Part shown: positions 29,894 to 37,419 of the stretch, one piece after another
Layout of the letters: every line of letters begins with the position of its first letter
Position numbering within the stretch: position 1 is the stretch's first letter
Source: a virus
Virus record (IMG/VR): IMGVR_UViG_3300008262_000132
Location: 1-38,984 of that record
Reading direction: 5' to 3' (one strand)
Length of the DNA: 38,984 bases
Program-made: the position numbers and the translations under genes
The notes under the pieces: model-generated
What the model saw: only the letters and a program-made list of their open reading frames with translations
Told to the model about the DNA's origin: nothing
Databases searched by the model: none

Positions 29894-32368
29894 TTACTTT
29901 CCTTTTCGTGAGTTGGCCAATATCTGCGCCGCTTGCAACGCAGCCTGTGCTTTGTTCTTTGCGATGTCAGCGCCCATGCGCACACCTTCGCGTTCTTGTT
30001 CGCCTTGCAGGCGCTTTTCTGCCTGTTGCGCTTGCTGGCCAGCCTTGAAGCCTTCCAACTCCAGCTTGCCATCCAGCTCCTGCTTCTTCAGCTCCAGCTC
30101 GTCGGCTTTGGCTGCGGCATCCACTTGCAGCTTGCGCTCTTTCAGCGCCAGCTCGCCTTGCTTGATCTGCAGCTCTTGCATCTGCATCTGAACAACCGGG
30201 TCTTGGGCTTGCTGCTGTGCTTGTTGCTGAGCGGCTTGGGCTTGGTTTTGCTGCGACACTTGCACAGCGGCTTGGGCCATCATGGCCGACAGCGCCACTT
30301 CCACTTCTGGCGGCAACTTCTCGTCTTCGGGCGGCAAGGGCATGCCCAACTGTTGCTCAATCTGCTGGCGGTACGCAAAGCCTACGTGCTCCGCAATGTG
30401 CGCCATCATGGCTGCTTGGATCATCGGAGCCTTGGGGTTTTGGCCAATCAGCGCCATGATGGTCGGGTCTTGCATCGGTGCGGTGTGCACAGCAATGTGG
30501 GCTTTGTGATCTTGGTACAAAAAGGCTTTGACCGGCTTGCCTTTGAGCACCGCCTGATTCTCAGACACGGGGTCCTTGGGCTTCATGTCGTCTTCGATTG
30601 GCACGAGCTTCTCGGCGTTCTTGATGCCCAGCACGTCCAGCATGCCCCGGTGCAGGGCAGGCAGGTCGTAAATGTCCGGTGCCATCTGGGCCATCTGGAT
30701 CACAGCTTGATACTGCACAACACGCTGGCTGAGCGTGGCGGCGTTCGGGTCGCTGACAGGCAGGATGTCCACATGCTGGTAGTCCGAAGCCTTGGCCTTG
30801 GGGCCCTCTTCGCCATCGGGCTCGTAGGTGTACTCGTCGTCTGTGTAGTCGCGGATGATCGCGGCCAGCAACTGCAGCTCTTCTTTCAGGGAGTAGTGCA
30901 CACGCGCCTGAACGGCCGTCATCACTTTGAGCTGGCGCTCAAGGATAGCCAGTGTGGAGCCCACAGGAGCGTTGGCCCCCATGTCCGCCACCTTCATGTC
31001 GGCCGTCGCGGCGAAGCGGCGACCTTCATCGACCACTGTGCCCAAGAGCTGGAACAGCGTCTGGCTTGGCTCCTTGTACGGCAGCGGCATGATGTTGTCA
31101 CGGATCGCGCCCGAGCCAACGTCCACGTCACGGAACTCACCCGGAGCGATCGGGGTGTCGTCACCCTTGATGCGCAGGCCGCGTGTCTTCAGACCGCCGG
31201 GCAAGTTGCTCAGCGTACCGGCGTCGATCAACTGACGCATCAAGCTGGTGGCCGACTTGGCGAAGCCGCCGATCAGGTGGAACAGACCGAAGCCGTAGGC
31301 ACCAAAACCGGGGATGTACTGGTAGTGAACGAAGTGCTGGCGCTTGAGCTTGAGCTCGTCGTCCTCGTTCCAGTTGCGGCGCACGGACAAGATGGTGTTG
31401 GTGCCACGGATCATGGTGACCACGTACGGCAGCGCAATCTCAGACTCGTCTTCGCACAGCGGGTCGCCCTTGAGGTACAGGTCCACATGGGACTCGTACA
31501 GCGTAAAGCGGTCGTCGTTCAGATCGCTGAAGCCGGTCTCTTTGTCCTTGGCCTTGTTGATCTCGCTGATGGCTTTGTCCGGGTCACCGATCTCCACGTC
31601 ACGGTAGAAGCCAGCTTCTTGCAGCTTGATGATCTCGTTCTTCGTCTTGCGCATCTGGTGCGTCAGGCGGTAGCAAGTCTGGATGTTGGACGTGCCGTAG
31701 GGCAGCAGGATGTCCTCGGCCGGGATGAAGATCGACACTTGGCGGTCAAGGCTTGGGTCGAAGTAGACCTTCTTGAACGCGGAGCCTGTGGCGGGGAGCG
31801 ACCACAGCATGCGCTCGTGCTCAGCGCGGAACTCCTTCATCACCTCCGTGAGCTGGAAGTTCATGTCAGCCTCGACACGCAGCGCGGCTTCTTTCTTCTG
31901 CGGGGTCTCTTTGCCAATGATCTTGGTGCGCACAGGTCCGGCAGCAGGGAACGTCTCGGTGATCGTTTCTGACTGGAACCTGACAACCGCTTCTGTGATC
32001 ATGGGGTGGAACACGCCACTGGCACCGTTCCACGGCTCCGTGCGCTCCTCCATGTTCAAGCCCAAGAGCTTGAGGCCCTCGGTGTACGCCTTCTCCCAGT
32101 CCTTGCGGCTGTTGCGGTCGTTGTCGATGTCACCGGCCAACTCGCCTGCAAGGGTCTGCAGCTCGCCGTCGTCAAGGAACTCGGCCAAGTTGGCGTCGAA
32201 GTCGTCGATGGTGGGCTCACCCGGCTCGATCTCGATCTCCATGTCACCGACCTTGATGCTCACCTCTTCGGGGTCAACGATCTCAATTTCGATGGGGTCG
32301 ATGTCTTCCGCCAAGTCCTCAAGACCTCGGGGTTGCTGAAACATTGCTTTGTCAAAATTTGTAGCCAT
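29894..32368 (-). CDS. Portal protein (824 aa)
   Basis: The 824-residue protein begins with an acidic region (residues about 20-75, many Asp/Glu/Ile) and contains typical long-portal motifs: WEKAYTEGLKLLGLNMEERT, GASGVFHPMITEAVVRFQSE, FEKVYF-like SAFKKVYFDPSLDR, then a stem-helix region near 400 (LFHLIGGFAKSATSLMRQLI). The last 180 residues are Gln/Ala/Lys/Glu-rich coiled coil, probably the barrel or crown. Large portals with such tails are usual for this group of phages. The dodecameric ring would be the DNA entry and exit channel and bind TerL. Confidence 0.85.
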   Translation of the reverse strand: MATNFDKAMFQQPRGLEDLAEDIDPIEIEIVDPEEVSIKVGDMEIEIEPGEPTIDDFDANLAEFLDDGELQTLAGELAGDIDNDRNSRKDWEKAYTEGLKLLGLNMEERTEPWNGASGVFHPMITEAVVRFQSETITETFPAAGPVRTKIIGKETPQKKEAALRVEADMNFQLTEVMKEFRAEHERMLWSLPATGSAFKKVYFDPSLDRQVSIFIPAEDILLPYGTSNIQTCYRLTHQMRKTKNEIIKLQEAGFYRDVEIGDPDKAISEINKAKDKETGFSDLNDDRFTLYESHVDLYLKGDPLCEDESEIALPYVVTMIRGTNTILSVRRNWNEDDELKLKRQHFVHYQYIPGFGAYGFGLFHLIGGFAKSATSLMRQLIDAGTLSNLPGGLKTRGLRIKGDDTPIAPGEFRDVDVGSGAIRDNIMPLPYKEPSQTLFQLLGTVVDEGRRFAATADMKVADMGANAPVGSTLAILERQLKVMTAVQARVHYSLKEELQLLAAIIRDYTDDEYTYEPDGEEGPKAKASDYQHVDILPVSDPNAATLSQRVVQYQAVIQMAQMAPDIYDLPALHRGMLDVLGIKNAEKLVPIEDDMKPKDPVSENQAVLKGKPVKAFLYQDHKAHIAVHTAPMQDPTIMALIGQNPKAPMIQAAMMAHIAEHVGFAYRQQIEQQLGMPLPPEDEKLPPEVEVALSAMMAQAAVQVSQQNQAQAAQQQAQQQAQDPVVQMQMQELQIKQGELALKERKLQVDAAAKADELELKKQELDGKLELEGFKAGQQAQQAEKRLQGEQEREGVRMGADIAKNKAQAALQAAQILANSRKGK

Positions 32369-32377
32369 GGGGCATCC

Positions 32378-33916
32378 TTAATAGTACGCAGCCTTGCGTG
32401 CTTGGTAGTAACGGTCGTCTTTCTCGTCCGAGTCCAGCGCGATGAAGCCGCCTTGCCGGAACCGCAAAAGTGCTTGGGTGGTCGTGTCCACGAAGTCATC
32501 GTGCTCCCCAACGGGGAACGCCGCCATTTCCTCGATCACTTCCCGGGCCCAGCGCGTGTCGGGTGCCCAGACTTTACCCGAACTGAACAAATCCGCAACC
32601 GCGTTAAGGCGCACCAGCTTGTCGTTGCCCCGGCTGGGGCTGAATTCTTGGACCGGTATGCCCATGGCCCGCAGCTCTTGGATCAGCGGCGCACCGGCCG
32701 CTTTCTTTTCCACGATGAACGCGTCTGGGTCCCACTCTTTCCAATGCTTGAGCGCCACTTGCTTGAGCTCCGGGAAGGCCATGCGGTCCTTGAATGCGTC
32801 CAGCAGGATGACCTGCGGCGAGTCGTTTTCTTCCTCGTTGTAGAACACGCCCCACGTCGTGCAGGCGCTGTAGTCGGAGTTGTTCTTCACTTCAAAGGCC
32901 GTGTCCCAGCTCTGGATGATGTAGTCGCAGCGTGGCGGCTCGTCCTGCTCCCATATGCGCCACATCTTGCGGCTCACGATGGCCGAGTTCTCGGCGGTGG
33001 GCTGCTGCATGTACTGGGCGTTCCAATACTTAGGGTCCAGCGCGGCCTTGGTGGACTTGAGGGTGGCCAGCGGCCATTGCTCGGGCCAAAGCGACTTCTC
33101 GTTCTCCGCACCCTCGTGCAAGATGGCCGGAAGCTCCACGATTTCCCACGGCTCGGCCTCTGGGTTCTTGGACTGGTAGCTGATCAAGCGCCCGGTCAGG
33201 TCCAGCAAGGACCAGCGCGTCATGACCACGATGATCCCCCCGCCCGGCATCAGTCGCTGGAGCGGGCCCGTCTGGAACCAAGACCACGCAGTGTCGAAAG
33301 CCAACCGTGAGTTGGTCTTAACGTCCTGCTCCGAGTGGGGATCGTCAATAACGAACAGATCAGCACCACGACCAGCAAGAGCGCCGCCGACACCAGCAGC
33401 ATAGTACTGACCACCAGCGCTTGTAGACCATTTACCAGCAGCCTTTTGGTCGTCGGCCACCATTGTTTGGGGGAAAATCTCACGGTACTCCTCTGTGTCG
33501 ATCAAGTTTCGGATGCGACGGCCGAAGTCTTCGGACAAACCGGCCGTGTGCGTCCCCATGATGATCTTCTTTTGGGGGTACTTGCCTAAAAAATAGGCAG
33601 GAAACAGGTATGAGCTGAACTCGGACTTGCCCATACGCGGCGCGATGTTGATGATGACGCGCTTTTTGCGCCCCTCGATCACGTCCGTGAAGATTTTGGC
33701 CAGCTTTCGGTGGTGCGGCCCGATTTTGAACCCCGGATAGACGGCCGCAGCGAACCCCAGCATGTTGTCTTGGGCAGCGGCCAGCCGGGCGCGGGACTCG
33801 CGCAGCTCCAAATCGTCCAGCAGCTCCATCTTTTCTTGGACGGACATCGTCGGCAAAGCGCGTTGCAGCGCTTCCAACTCACGCTTTGTCAGCGTTGTCA
33901 GCTTGGACAGGTTCAT
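32378..33916 (-). CDS. terL: Terminase large subunit (512 aa)
   Basis: The N-terminal ATPase domain has Walker A at residues 92-98 (APRMGKS) and Walker B at about 186-192 (ADLFVIDD), followed by the coupling motif region VMTRWSLLD (231-239). The C-terminal nuclease domain has a first Asp in QSWDTAF (Asp338), an Glu in FIVEKKAAG (about 403) and HDDFVDT (Asp473, Asp474, Asp477), the usual RNase H-like metal ligands. The length is normal. It packages DNA through the portal and cuts concatemers. Its start overlaps the preceding gene by 38 bp. Confidence 0.95.
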   Translation of the reverse strand: MNLSKLTTLTKRELEALQRALPTMSVQEKMELLDDLELRESRARLAAAQDNMLGFAAAVYPGFKIGPHHRKLAKIFTDVIEGRKKRVIINIAPRMGKSEFSSYLFPAYFLGKYPQKKIIMGTHTAGLSEDFGRRIRNLIDTEEYREIFPQTMVADDQKAAGKWSTSAGGQYYAAGVGGALAGRGADLFVIDDPHSEQDVKTNSRLAFDTAWSWFQTGPLQRLMPGGGIIVVMTRWSLLDLTGRLISYQSKNPEAEPWEIVELPAILHEGAENEKSLWPEQWPLATLKSTKAALDPKYWNAQYMQQPTAENSAIVSRKMWRIWEQDEPPRCDYIIQSWDTAFEVKNNSDYSACTTWGVFYNEEENDSPQVILLDAFKDRMAFPELKQVALKHWKEWDPDAFIVEKKAAGAPLIQELRAMGIPVQEFSPSRGNDKLVRLNAVADLFSSGKVWAPDTRWAREVIEEMAAFPVGEHDDFVDTTTQALLRFRQGGFIALDSDEKDDRYYQARKAAYY

Positions 33917-34526
33917 CTGGTGTCAGCGTGTATGAAGAGCCGTTTTCGGGAATGTCGTCCGGGGTTGTGGAGACGTCAATGACGTCGATCACACCCATGA
34001 ACTTGTTGAGCTTGTCCTTGATGCGCTGCTCAACCTCGGCGTCGGTCATGACGGTCTGCTTGACCTCTACCTTGTCAGTGAACAGCCCCACTTCCGTGAC
34101 TTTGCCCAGCAGGCCCAGCGCTTTGAGCCGGATGTTGGGGTTGGGGCTCTCGCACTCTTCAAGGATTTTGGCCACGGCGTACCCGCGCAGCTCCTTGGCT
34201 TGGTTGACGAACTCCCAGTCGTACGCGGTGAGCATGCCCACCAAGTGCTGTACCGCCTTGGGCGTCTGTATGTTAGTGAGCGCTGACTGAATGGATGCTG
34301 GCGTGGAGCCGGTTGTCAGTGTGGCGAAAGCTGCCCGGGCCGTTTGCGTTTCGGCTTCCGTCTTGACCTTGTCGTCATCCAGCCCCAAGTCCTTGAGCCA
34401 GTCGGCCGTTGCAACCTTGGCGTCAATCGTCTGTGCTGGCGTGGCCTTGGCCATCGGCACGAAGTCATCCGGCATCTCTTGAAAGATGACGGGGTCCAGA
34501 TCGGTTGAAATGAGGTGGTCCAGCAT
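33879..34526 (-). CDS. Probable terminase small subunit (215 aa)
   Basis: A 215-residue protein upstream of and overlapping TerL by 38 bp. It is helical in the middle (TPKAVQHLVGMLTAYDWEFV, ELRGYAVAKILEECESPNPN), with KALGLLGKVTEVGLFTDKVE and VEQRIKDKLNKFM, a pattern I associate with small terminase-like proteins in aquatic phages, and an acidic tail. Position and length fit a DNA-recognition subunit; no helix-turn-helix is obvious. The ATG has TAAGGA upstream. Confidence 0.65.
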   Translation of the reverse strand: MLDHLISTDLDPVIFQEMPDDFVPMAKATPAQTIDAKVATADWLKDLGLDDDKVKTEAETQTARAAFATLTTGSTPASIQSALTNIQTPKAVQHLVGMLTAYDWEFVNQAKELRGYAVAKILEECESPNPNIRLKALGLLGKVTEVGLFTDKVEVKQTVMTDAEVEQRIKDKLNKFMGVIDVIDVSTTPDDIPENGSSYTLTPDEPVQADNADKA

Positions 34527-34611
34527 TTGTCCTTACGGTTGGCGGGTTGCAGTCCCGGTGTGCAAAGTGTACACTCACATTGGCAGTGCTGCAATCTTTT
34601 GATTTATGCAT
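34465..34611 (-). CDS. Possible 48-aa leader ORF before the terminase genes
   Basis: A 48-codon frame starts at ATG 34611 and ends in TGA at 34465, overlapping the terminase small-subunit gene by 62 bp in another frame. Its only strong support is the ribosome site AAGGAGAAGCAAATG, almost identical to that of two early genes of this phage. The product begins MHKSKDCSTANVSVHFAHRD and shows no recognised motif. It could be a real small protein, a translated leader, or an accident of shared leader sequence. Confidence 0.3.
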   Translation of the reverse strand: MHKSKDCSTANVSVHFAHRDCNPPTVRTNAGPPHFNRSGPRHLSRDAG

Positions 34612-34639
34612 TTGCTTCTCCTTGGGTCAAGACCCATTC

Positions 34640-34674
34640 AACCCCCCGCGTCGCAAGGCCCGGGGGGTTTTTTT
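34640..34674 (+). terminator. Rightward intrinsic terminator in the divergent spacer
   Basis: AACCCCCCG (34640-34648) pairs with CGGGGGGTT (34661-34669); a 12-nt loop separates them and seven T follow (34668-34674). It is a strong terminator for rightward RNA. All genes to its left lie on the other strand, so what it terminates is unclear: antisense transcription from the late block or a small RNA starting just upstream. Confidence 0.8.
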
Positions 34675-34696
34675 CGTCCTCGAGATTCTTACAATT

Positions 34697-34725
34697 TTTA
34701 TAAAATTTTTGGGCACTGCCTAAAA
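34697..34725 (-). promoter_or_regulatory. Candidate late promoter (leftward)
   Basis: Leftward reading gives TATAAA (34702-34697) with TTTTAG or TTTTTA 17-18 bp upstream as a poor -35. Transcripts would start near 34690 and run through the terminase block. An AT-rich dyad overlaps the spacer and -35, so repression or activation by a bound protein is plausible. The -10 is good; the -35 is not. Confidence 0.35.
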
Positions 34726-34728
34726 ATT
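34704..34728. repeat. 11-bp AT-rich inverted repeat over the candidate late promoter
   Basis: AATTTTTGGGC and GCCTAAAAATT flank the triplet ACT, with one mismatch in the dyad. It overlaps the -35 and spacer of the candidate leftward promoter, so it could be an operator; it could also be a hairpin. Confidence 0.5.
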
Positions 34729-34734
34729 AAGCAA

Positions 34735-34767
34735 GGGGGTGGGTCTGGGAAATGCGGGGGGTGGGGG
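34735..34767 (+). other. Putative G-quadruplex run
   Basis: The top strand has five G-runs (5, 3, 3, 6 and 5 G) separated by loops of 1-6 nt between 34735 and 34767, which meets the G3+N1-7 rule. It stands in the divergent spacer between the late and early promoters. The strand asymmetry next to an AT-rich patch is also seen in some replication origins. Folding is predicted, not shown. Confidence 0.6.
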
Positions 34768-34934
34768 TGGTTGTCTTGGAGTTGTCTAAGTTTTTACAAA
34801 ATGGTCTGTGCGGCTGCGGAACAGTGTTCATGTGGACGACGGTCTCTCTGCTGTACATGGCTTGGTGGGGGTACGGTGGGGTCTTAGGTATGCCATTCTC
34901 CCCTGCCTGTAATGCTTAGAAATACCCCCTTCCA

Positions 34935-34940
34935 TACAAT
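34935..34940 (+). promoter_or_regulatory. Candidate -10 box of a rightward early promoter
   Basis: TACAAT matches five of six consensus bases, 75 bp upstream of the first rightward gene. No good -35 lies at the usual spacing. Transcription would start near 34947, placing the first palindrome in the 5' leader of the mRNA. Confidence 0.35.
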
Positions 34941-34976
34941 AGAGGCATCGGTTAGGGAATGGTTCTCTAGCCGATC

Positions 34977-34993
34977 GGGGACAAGGTGTCCCC
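34977..34993. repeat. Early-region palindrome copy 1
   Basis: GGGGACA-AGG-TGTCCCC, a perfect 7-bp inverted repeat with a 3-nt centre. It lies 16 bp before the first rightward ATG, next to its AAGGAG site. It is the first of seven copies; see the matching finding. Confidence 0.95.
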
Positions 34994-35009
34994 ATTCAAG
35001 GAGTCTTTC

Positions 35010-35420
35010 ATGTCTACACGTTCCACAGTTCACGCCGTTATCACTGCCGCCTTCGCCTACGGTGAGGGCATCGCAGACCTTCAGAAGGCATTCAAGGGCC
35101 AGACCGCCGAGGCCGTCCGTGCCGCCTTGTTGCCTGACGTGGCCAGCTTCCCCAAGTACGCCGTGCCGCTGGTTGACGGTGCTGGCAAGGCCACAGGCAC
35201 CAAGGTGCTCGACAAGACCCATGCCAACTACGAAGCCTGCCGCAAAGCCTTGGGCCGTTTGGTGAGCGCCATCGCTGGCAAGTCGAACAACACCACCGAA
35301 GAGATCGAGATTCCCGCTGAGTTGCTCGCCGCCGCCGCGAAGCTGGTCAAGTTGGCGCAGGAGTACGAGGGCGCTCGCTCGTTGGCATCCAAAGCGCTGG
35401 CTCAAGCCTTCGCTAAGTGA
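35010..35420 (+). CDS. Unknown early protein (136 aa)
   Basis: ATG 35010 has AAGGAG 8 nt upstream and is the natural start; a GTG 8 codons earlier lies inside the palindrome. The 136-residue product is Ala/Lys-rich and mostly helical: VHAVITAAFAYGEGIADLQK, a PKYAVPLVDGAGKATGTK loop, then ELLAAAAKLVKLAQEYEGAR. I do not recognise it. As the first gene after the divergent spacer it is likely among the earliest expressed. Confidence 0.8.
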   Translation: MSTRSTVHAVITAAFAYGEGIADLQKAFKGQTAEAVRAALLPDVASFPKYAVPLVDGAGKATGTKVLDKTHANYEACRKALGRLVSAIAGKSNNTTEEIEIPAELLAAAAKLVKLAQEYEGARSLASKALAQAFAK

Positions 35421-35422
35421 TC

Positions 35423-35445
35423 GGGGACAAGTTGTCCCTGTTTTT
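35423..35445 (+). terminator. Early-region palindrome copy 2, followed by a T-run
   Basis: GGGGACA-AGT-TGTCCC-T (35423-35439; the last base of the right arm differs) begins 2 bp after the previous stop and is followed by TGTTTTT. This is the only copy that looks like an intrinsic terminator, probably a partial one because the next gene follows at 35511. Confidence 0.6.
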
Positions 35446-35510
35446 CTGTGGCGGTGTCAGCAGGAGCTGGCCCCGCTGTTTCAATTCCTGTCAAACCCTT
35501 GGAGATTCCC

Positions 35511-35666
35511 ATGCGTACCTTCACCCAGCAACTCATCCTCAACATCCAGCGCACCCAAATGCTTGCCGAGTGCGACGCCCTCATCGAAGACCGTGACTAC
35601 TTTGACATCGACTCGCGTGAGTCTGTGCTCGACCAGTACAACGCTGACTTCCCCATCCACAACTGA
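35511..35666 (+). CDS. Unknown small early protein (51 aa)
   Basis: ATG 35511 is preceded by TTGGAG. The 51-residue product is acidic at its end: RTFTQQLILNIQRTQMLAEC then DYFDIDSRESVLDQYNADFP. No family is recognised. It is separated by 10 bp from the next gene, so the two are co-transcribed. Confidence 0.75.
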   Translation: MRTFTQQLILNIQRTQMLAECDALIEDRDYFDIDSRESVLDQYNADFPIHN

Positions 35667-35676
35667 AAGGCCCATC

Positions 35677-35889
35677 ATGCGCAACCTCACCAACCCCATC
35701 GTGTCCGAGCAGGGCACAGTCGAAGTCCGTGGTCAGGCGTACCACCTGCAAACCATCAGCTACGGCTCACGCCACCACATCCACGTCTTCCGCAAGGCAG
35801 AGCTCAACAGGCACGGGCTCGTCTTCACCAGCCAGCGTGAGTACGAGATGTGGAAGACCCAGCTCGGGGCACAGCGTGAACTGTTCTGA
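35677..35889 (+). CDS. Unknown small early protein (70 aa)
   Basis: ATG 35677 follows GAAAGG. The 70-residue product has a beta-like start (EQGTVEVRGQAYHLQTISYG) with several His/Arg (SRHHIHVFRKAELNRHG) and a helical end. No motif is recognised. The gap after it (35890-36349) is the longest in the early region and carries a palindrome, a terminator and AT-rich repeats. Confidence 0.75.
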   Translation: MRNLTNPIVSEQGTVEVRGQAYHLQTISYGSRHHIHVFRKAELNRHGLVFTSQREYEMWKTQLGAQRELF

Positions 35890-35900
35890 GCACCGGGAAC

Positions 35901-35917
35901 GGGGACAGCATGTCCCC
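35901..35917. repeat. Early-region palindrome copy 3
   Basis: GGGGACA-GCA-TGTCCCC, extended to 10-bp arms by AAC/GTT on the outside. It lies 11 bp after the stop at 35889 and 23 bp before an intrinsic terminator. It is the longest dyad of the family. Confidence 0.95.
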
Positions 35918-35939
35918 GTTATGCAATCCATGCATAAAG

Positions 35940-35965
35940 TTGCTTAAAAAAGAGGCAATTTTTTT
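35940..35965 (+). terminator. Intrinsic terminator after the first early gene group
   Basis: TTGCTT and AGGCAA form a 6-bp stem (one G-T pair) with an A-rich loop of 7 nt, followed by seven T (35959-35965). It would end the transcript that starts at the divergent spacer. Confidence 0.6.
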
Positions 35966-36047
35966 GAGTCCAACATTATTGAAGGCATTCACTCTGACAG
36001 ACAGCCGCAAACCCGCATGGATACTAGCGTTCGGCAAGTTGGTCACA

Positions 36048-36099
36048 CCTAATATATATATAAATATATTATAGATAGATAGATATATATCTCTCTATA
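36048..36099. repeat. AT-rich tract with palindromes and GATA repeats (origin candidate)
   Basis: The 52-bp stretch is nearly all A and T. It holds an inverted repeat (TAATATAT ... ATATATTA, 36048-36071), an imperfect ATAG/GATA tandem run (36071-36085) and a perfect 12-bp palindrome AGATATATATCT (36081-36092). The surrounding 400 bp has no gene. Easily melted DNA beside palindromes is typical of replication origins or strong promoter regions; this is inference. Confidence 0.5.
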
Positions 36100-36185
36100 C
36101 GTCCACGTTTCCGGAGCCAAGCAAAGACGTACTTTAAGGGTTTGGGGTTAGCACTATCCCCACAGATATATTAGTTGTGACACAA

Positions 36186-36201
36186 ACGTGGAAAGCCACG
36201 T
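36186..36201. repeat. ACGTGG/CCACGT inverted repeat
   Basis: ACGTGG-AAAG-CCACGT is a 6-bp inverted repeat. A third CCACGT lies at 36103-36108, next to the AT-rich tract. They could be protein-binding sites around an origin or promoter. Confidence 0.4.
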
Positions 36202-36251
36202 GTTTATTGGGCTCGCGACCGTCCTGAGAAAATGACCGCCTTCTATATTCT

Positions 36252-36288
36252 TGGACACACAAAAGATTATGGTGGACACAAAGAGATT
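36252..36288 (+). repeat. Two direct repeats of TGGACACA..A.AGATT
   Basis: Copies at 36252-36268 and 36273-36288 are 21 bp apart, start to start, so they would lie on the same face of the DNA helix. They sit 60-100 bp before the ATG of the next gene. A regulator-binding or iteron-like role is possible; two copies are weak evidence. Confidence 0.4.
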
Positions 36289-36310
36289 CTGCGTGCACAC
36301 TACTCACATC

Positions 36311-36327
36311 GGGGACATGGTGTCCCC
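36311..36327. repeat. Early-region palindrome copy 4
   Basis: GGGGACA-TGG-TGTCCCC, extended by C/G on the outside. It ends 22 bp before ATG 36350, immediately before its ribosome site, as copy 1 does for the first gene. Confidence 0.95.
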
Positions 36328-36349
36328 GTTCAACACCACAGGAGTTCAC

Positions 36350-37180
36350 ATGGTTCAGCCACGCATTGCAACCAACGGGTTCAAGAGGTTCACCCTCGCC
36401 CAGATACGCACCATCCTTGAAGGCTACGGGTACGACCCCGAGCAGGTCGAGGAGAAGGTCAAGACCATCGCCAAAGAGCGGGCCGCACTGAAGGGGCTCA
36501 AGCTCAAGCAGACACGCTCGGTCACGTACTGGCGCTACCTTCGTACCCCACTCAAGCGAGAGATCGAGATCGCCAAGTCGTCGCTGGACTACATCAAGCG
36601 CAAGGAGATTCGGGGCGAAGCGCTGGAGGACGCTGATGTGGCCCGGCGTGAGGCGTACGAGGCATACACCGTGGTGCTGTCCCGTCTGCTGTCGCAGTTC
36701 GATGTGTTCGTGGAGTTGAATCCCTCGATGACGCCCACGCAGGTGCTCAAGCAGGAGCAAGACCGGGGCAAGTGGAAGTTCGTCACCAAGGGTGAGCACT
36801 GGGCTGACTGGGTGCCGGTCAAGGCGAGGGCTCCGGTGCTGGAGTTGTTCGCCGCTGTGCCGTACCGCAAGCAGGCCAAGACCAAGGTGCCGTTCGAGCG
36901 CAAGATTCCCAAGGGTTCGCAACGCAGTCGGCGCACGATGCTGGAGGAGGCAATGGCCAAGGAGTTGGAGACCTTGCAGGCCAAGCATGTGGCGTACGAG
37001 CCCAGCACCGGGATGTCAGACGCCTTGCTGGAGGAGTTGCAGACCCAGCGTGACCGGATCGGCCACAAGATACGCCAGATCAAGCGAGCGCAGGCTCGAC
37101 TGCACGAGAAGCGAGACAACACCCCATTCCCCATCACATGGCATGGGTTACTGAACGACGAGGAGATTGGCGATGAGTAA
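36350..37180 (+). CDS. Unknown early protein, basic and coiled-coil (276 aa)
   Basis: ATG 36350 has AGGAG 6 nt upstream; the frame is open further left to TTG 36251, but that would translate through palindrome copy 4. The 276-residue product is highly charged and helical. It begins VQPRIATNGFKRFTLAQIRT, has a basic helix AKSSLDYIKRKEIRGEALED, and ends with a basic coiled coil (DRIGHKIRQIKRAQARLHEK) before ITWHGLLNDEE. I do not recognise it. A DNA- or RNA-binding role would fit the charge, but no domain is visible. Confidence 0.75.
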   Translation: MVQPRIATNGFKRFTLAQIRTILEGYGYDPEQVEEKVKTIAKERAALKGLKLKQTRSVTYWRYLRTPLKREIEIAKSSLDYIKRKEIRGEALEDADVARREAYEAYTVVLSRLLSQFDVFVELNPSMTPTQVLKQEQDRGKWKFVTKGEHWADWVPVKARAPVLELFAAVPYRKQAKTKVPFERKIPKGSQRSRRTMLEEAMAKELETLQAKHVAYEPSTGMSDALLEELQTQRDRIGHKIRQIKRAQARLHEKRDNTPFPITWHGLLNDEEIGDE

Positions 37181-37400
37181 AGACCCGGTTGTTTTTTACA
37201 AGAAGTTCCGCAAGGCGGGCAAGGGCGGCTCCTATCGGGAGATGGAGTGGGCGCTCAGATACAAGGGTGTGCCTGAGCCGCACATCATTCTGGTACTGGC
37301 CTGTATCCGGGCACATCGGGAGGAGGCGGCACGCTTCAACCTGAGCGAGAAAAGCAGGGAGCGAATGCTGTTGGCCCTGCGAAATACGGCGAAAGAATGA
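37173..37400 (+). CDS. Unknown small early protein (75 aa)
   Basis: ATG 37173 lies inside the end of the previous gene (8-bp overlap) with AGGAG 7 nt upstream. The 75-residue basic product reads SKDPVVFYKKFRKAGKGGSY, then MEWALRYKGVPEPHIILVLA and KSRERMLLALRNTAKE. It is helical and may be translated by coupling with the gene before it. No family is recognised. Confidence 0.75.
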   Translation: MSKDPVVFYKKFRKAGKGGSYREMEWALRYKGVPEPHIILVLACIRAHREEAARFNLSEKSRERMLLALRNTAKE

Positions 37401-37402
37401 AC

Positions 37403-37419
37403 GGGGACAAGTTGTCCCC
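37403..37419. repeat. Early-region palindrome copy 5
   Basis: GGGGACA-AGT-TGTCCCC begins 2 bp after the stop of the previous gene. The centre is the same as in copy 2. A second, different hairpin follows 7 bp later. Confidence 0.95.

Noticed and set aside
29933-31972. 679-codon rightward frame
   Set aside because: Antisense to the portal gene, whose motifs are clear; the frame is Leu/His/Gln/Val-rich as a complement of its coiled coil.
32006-33310. 434-codon rightward frame
   Set aside because: Antisense to the portal and TerL genes; TerL catalytic motifs settle the coding strand.
34527-34640. tRNA gene in the divergent spacer
   Set aside because: No cloverleaf or T-arm consensus could be found here or in the 35966-36349 gap.
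34884-35405. 173-codon leftward frame over the first early gene
   Set aside because: It would run against a gene with a good AAGGAG start, ATG and regular spacing, and it covers palindrome copy 1.
36137-36155. Telomere-like G/T run (TTTGGGGTTAG)
   Set aside because: A single short copy with no repetition; a chance match.
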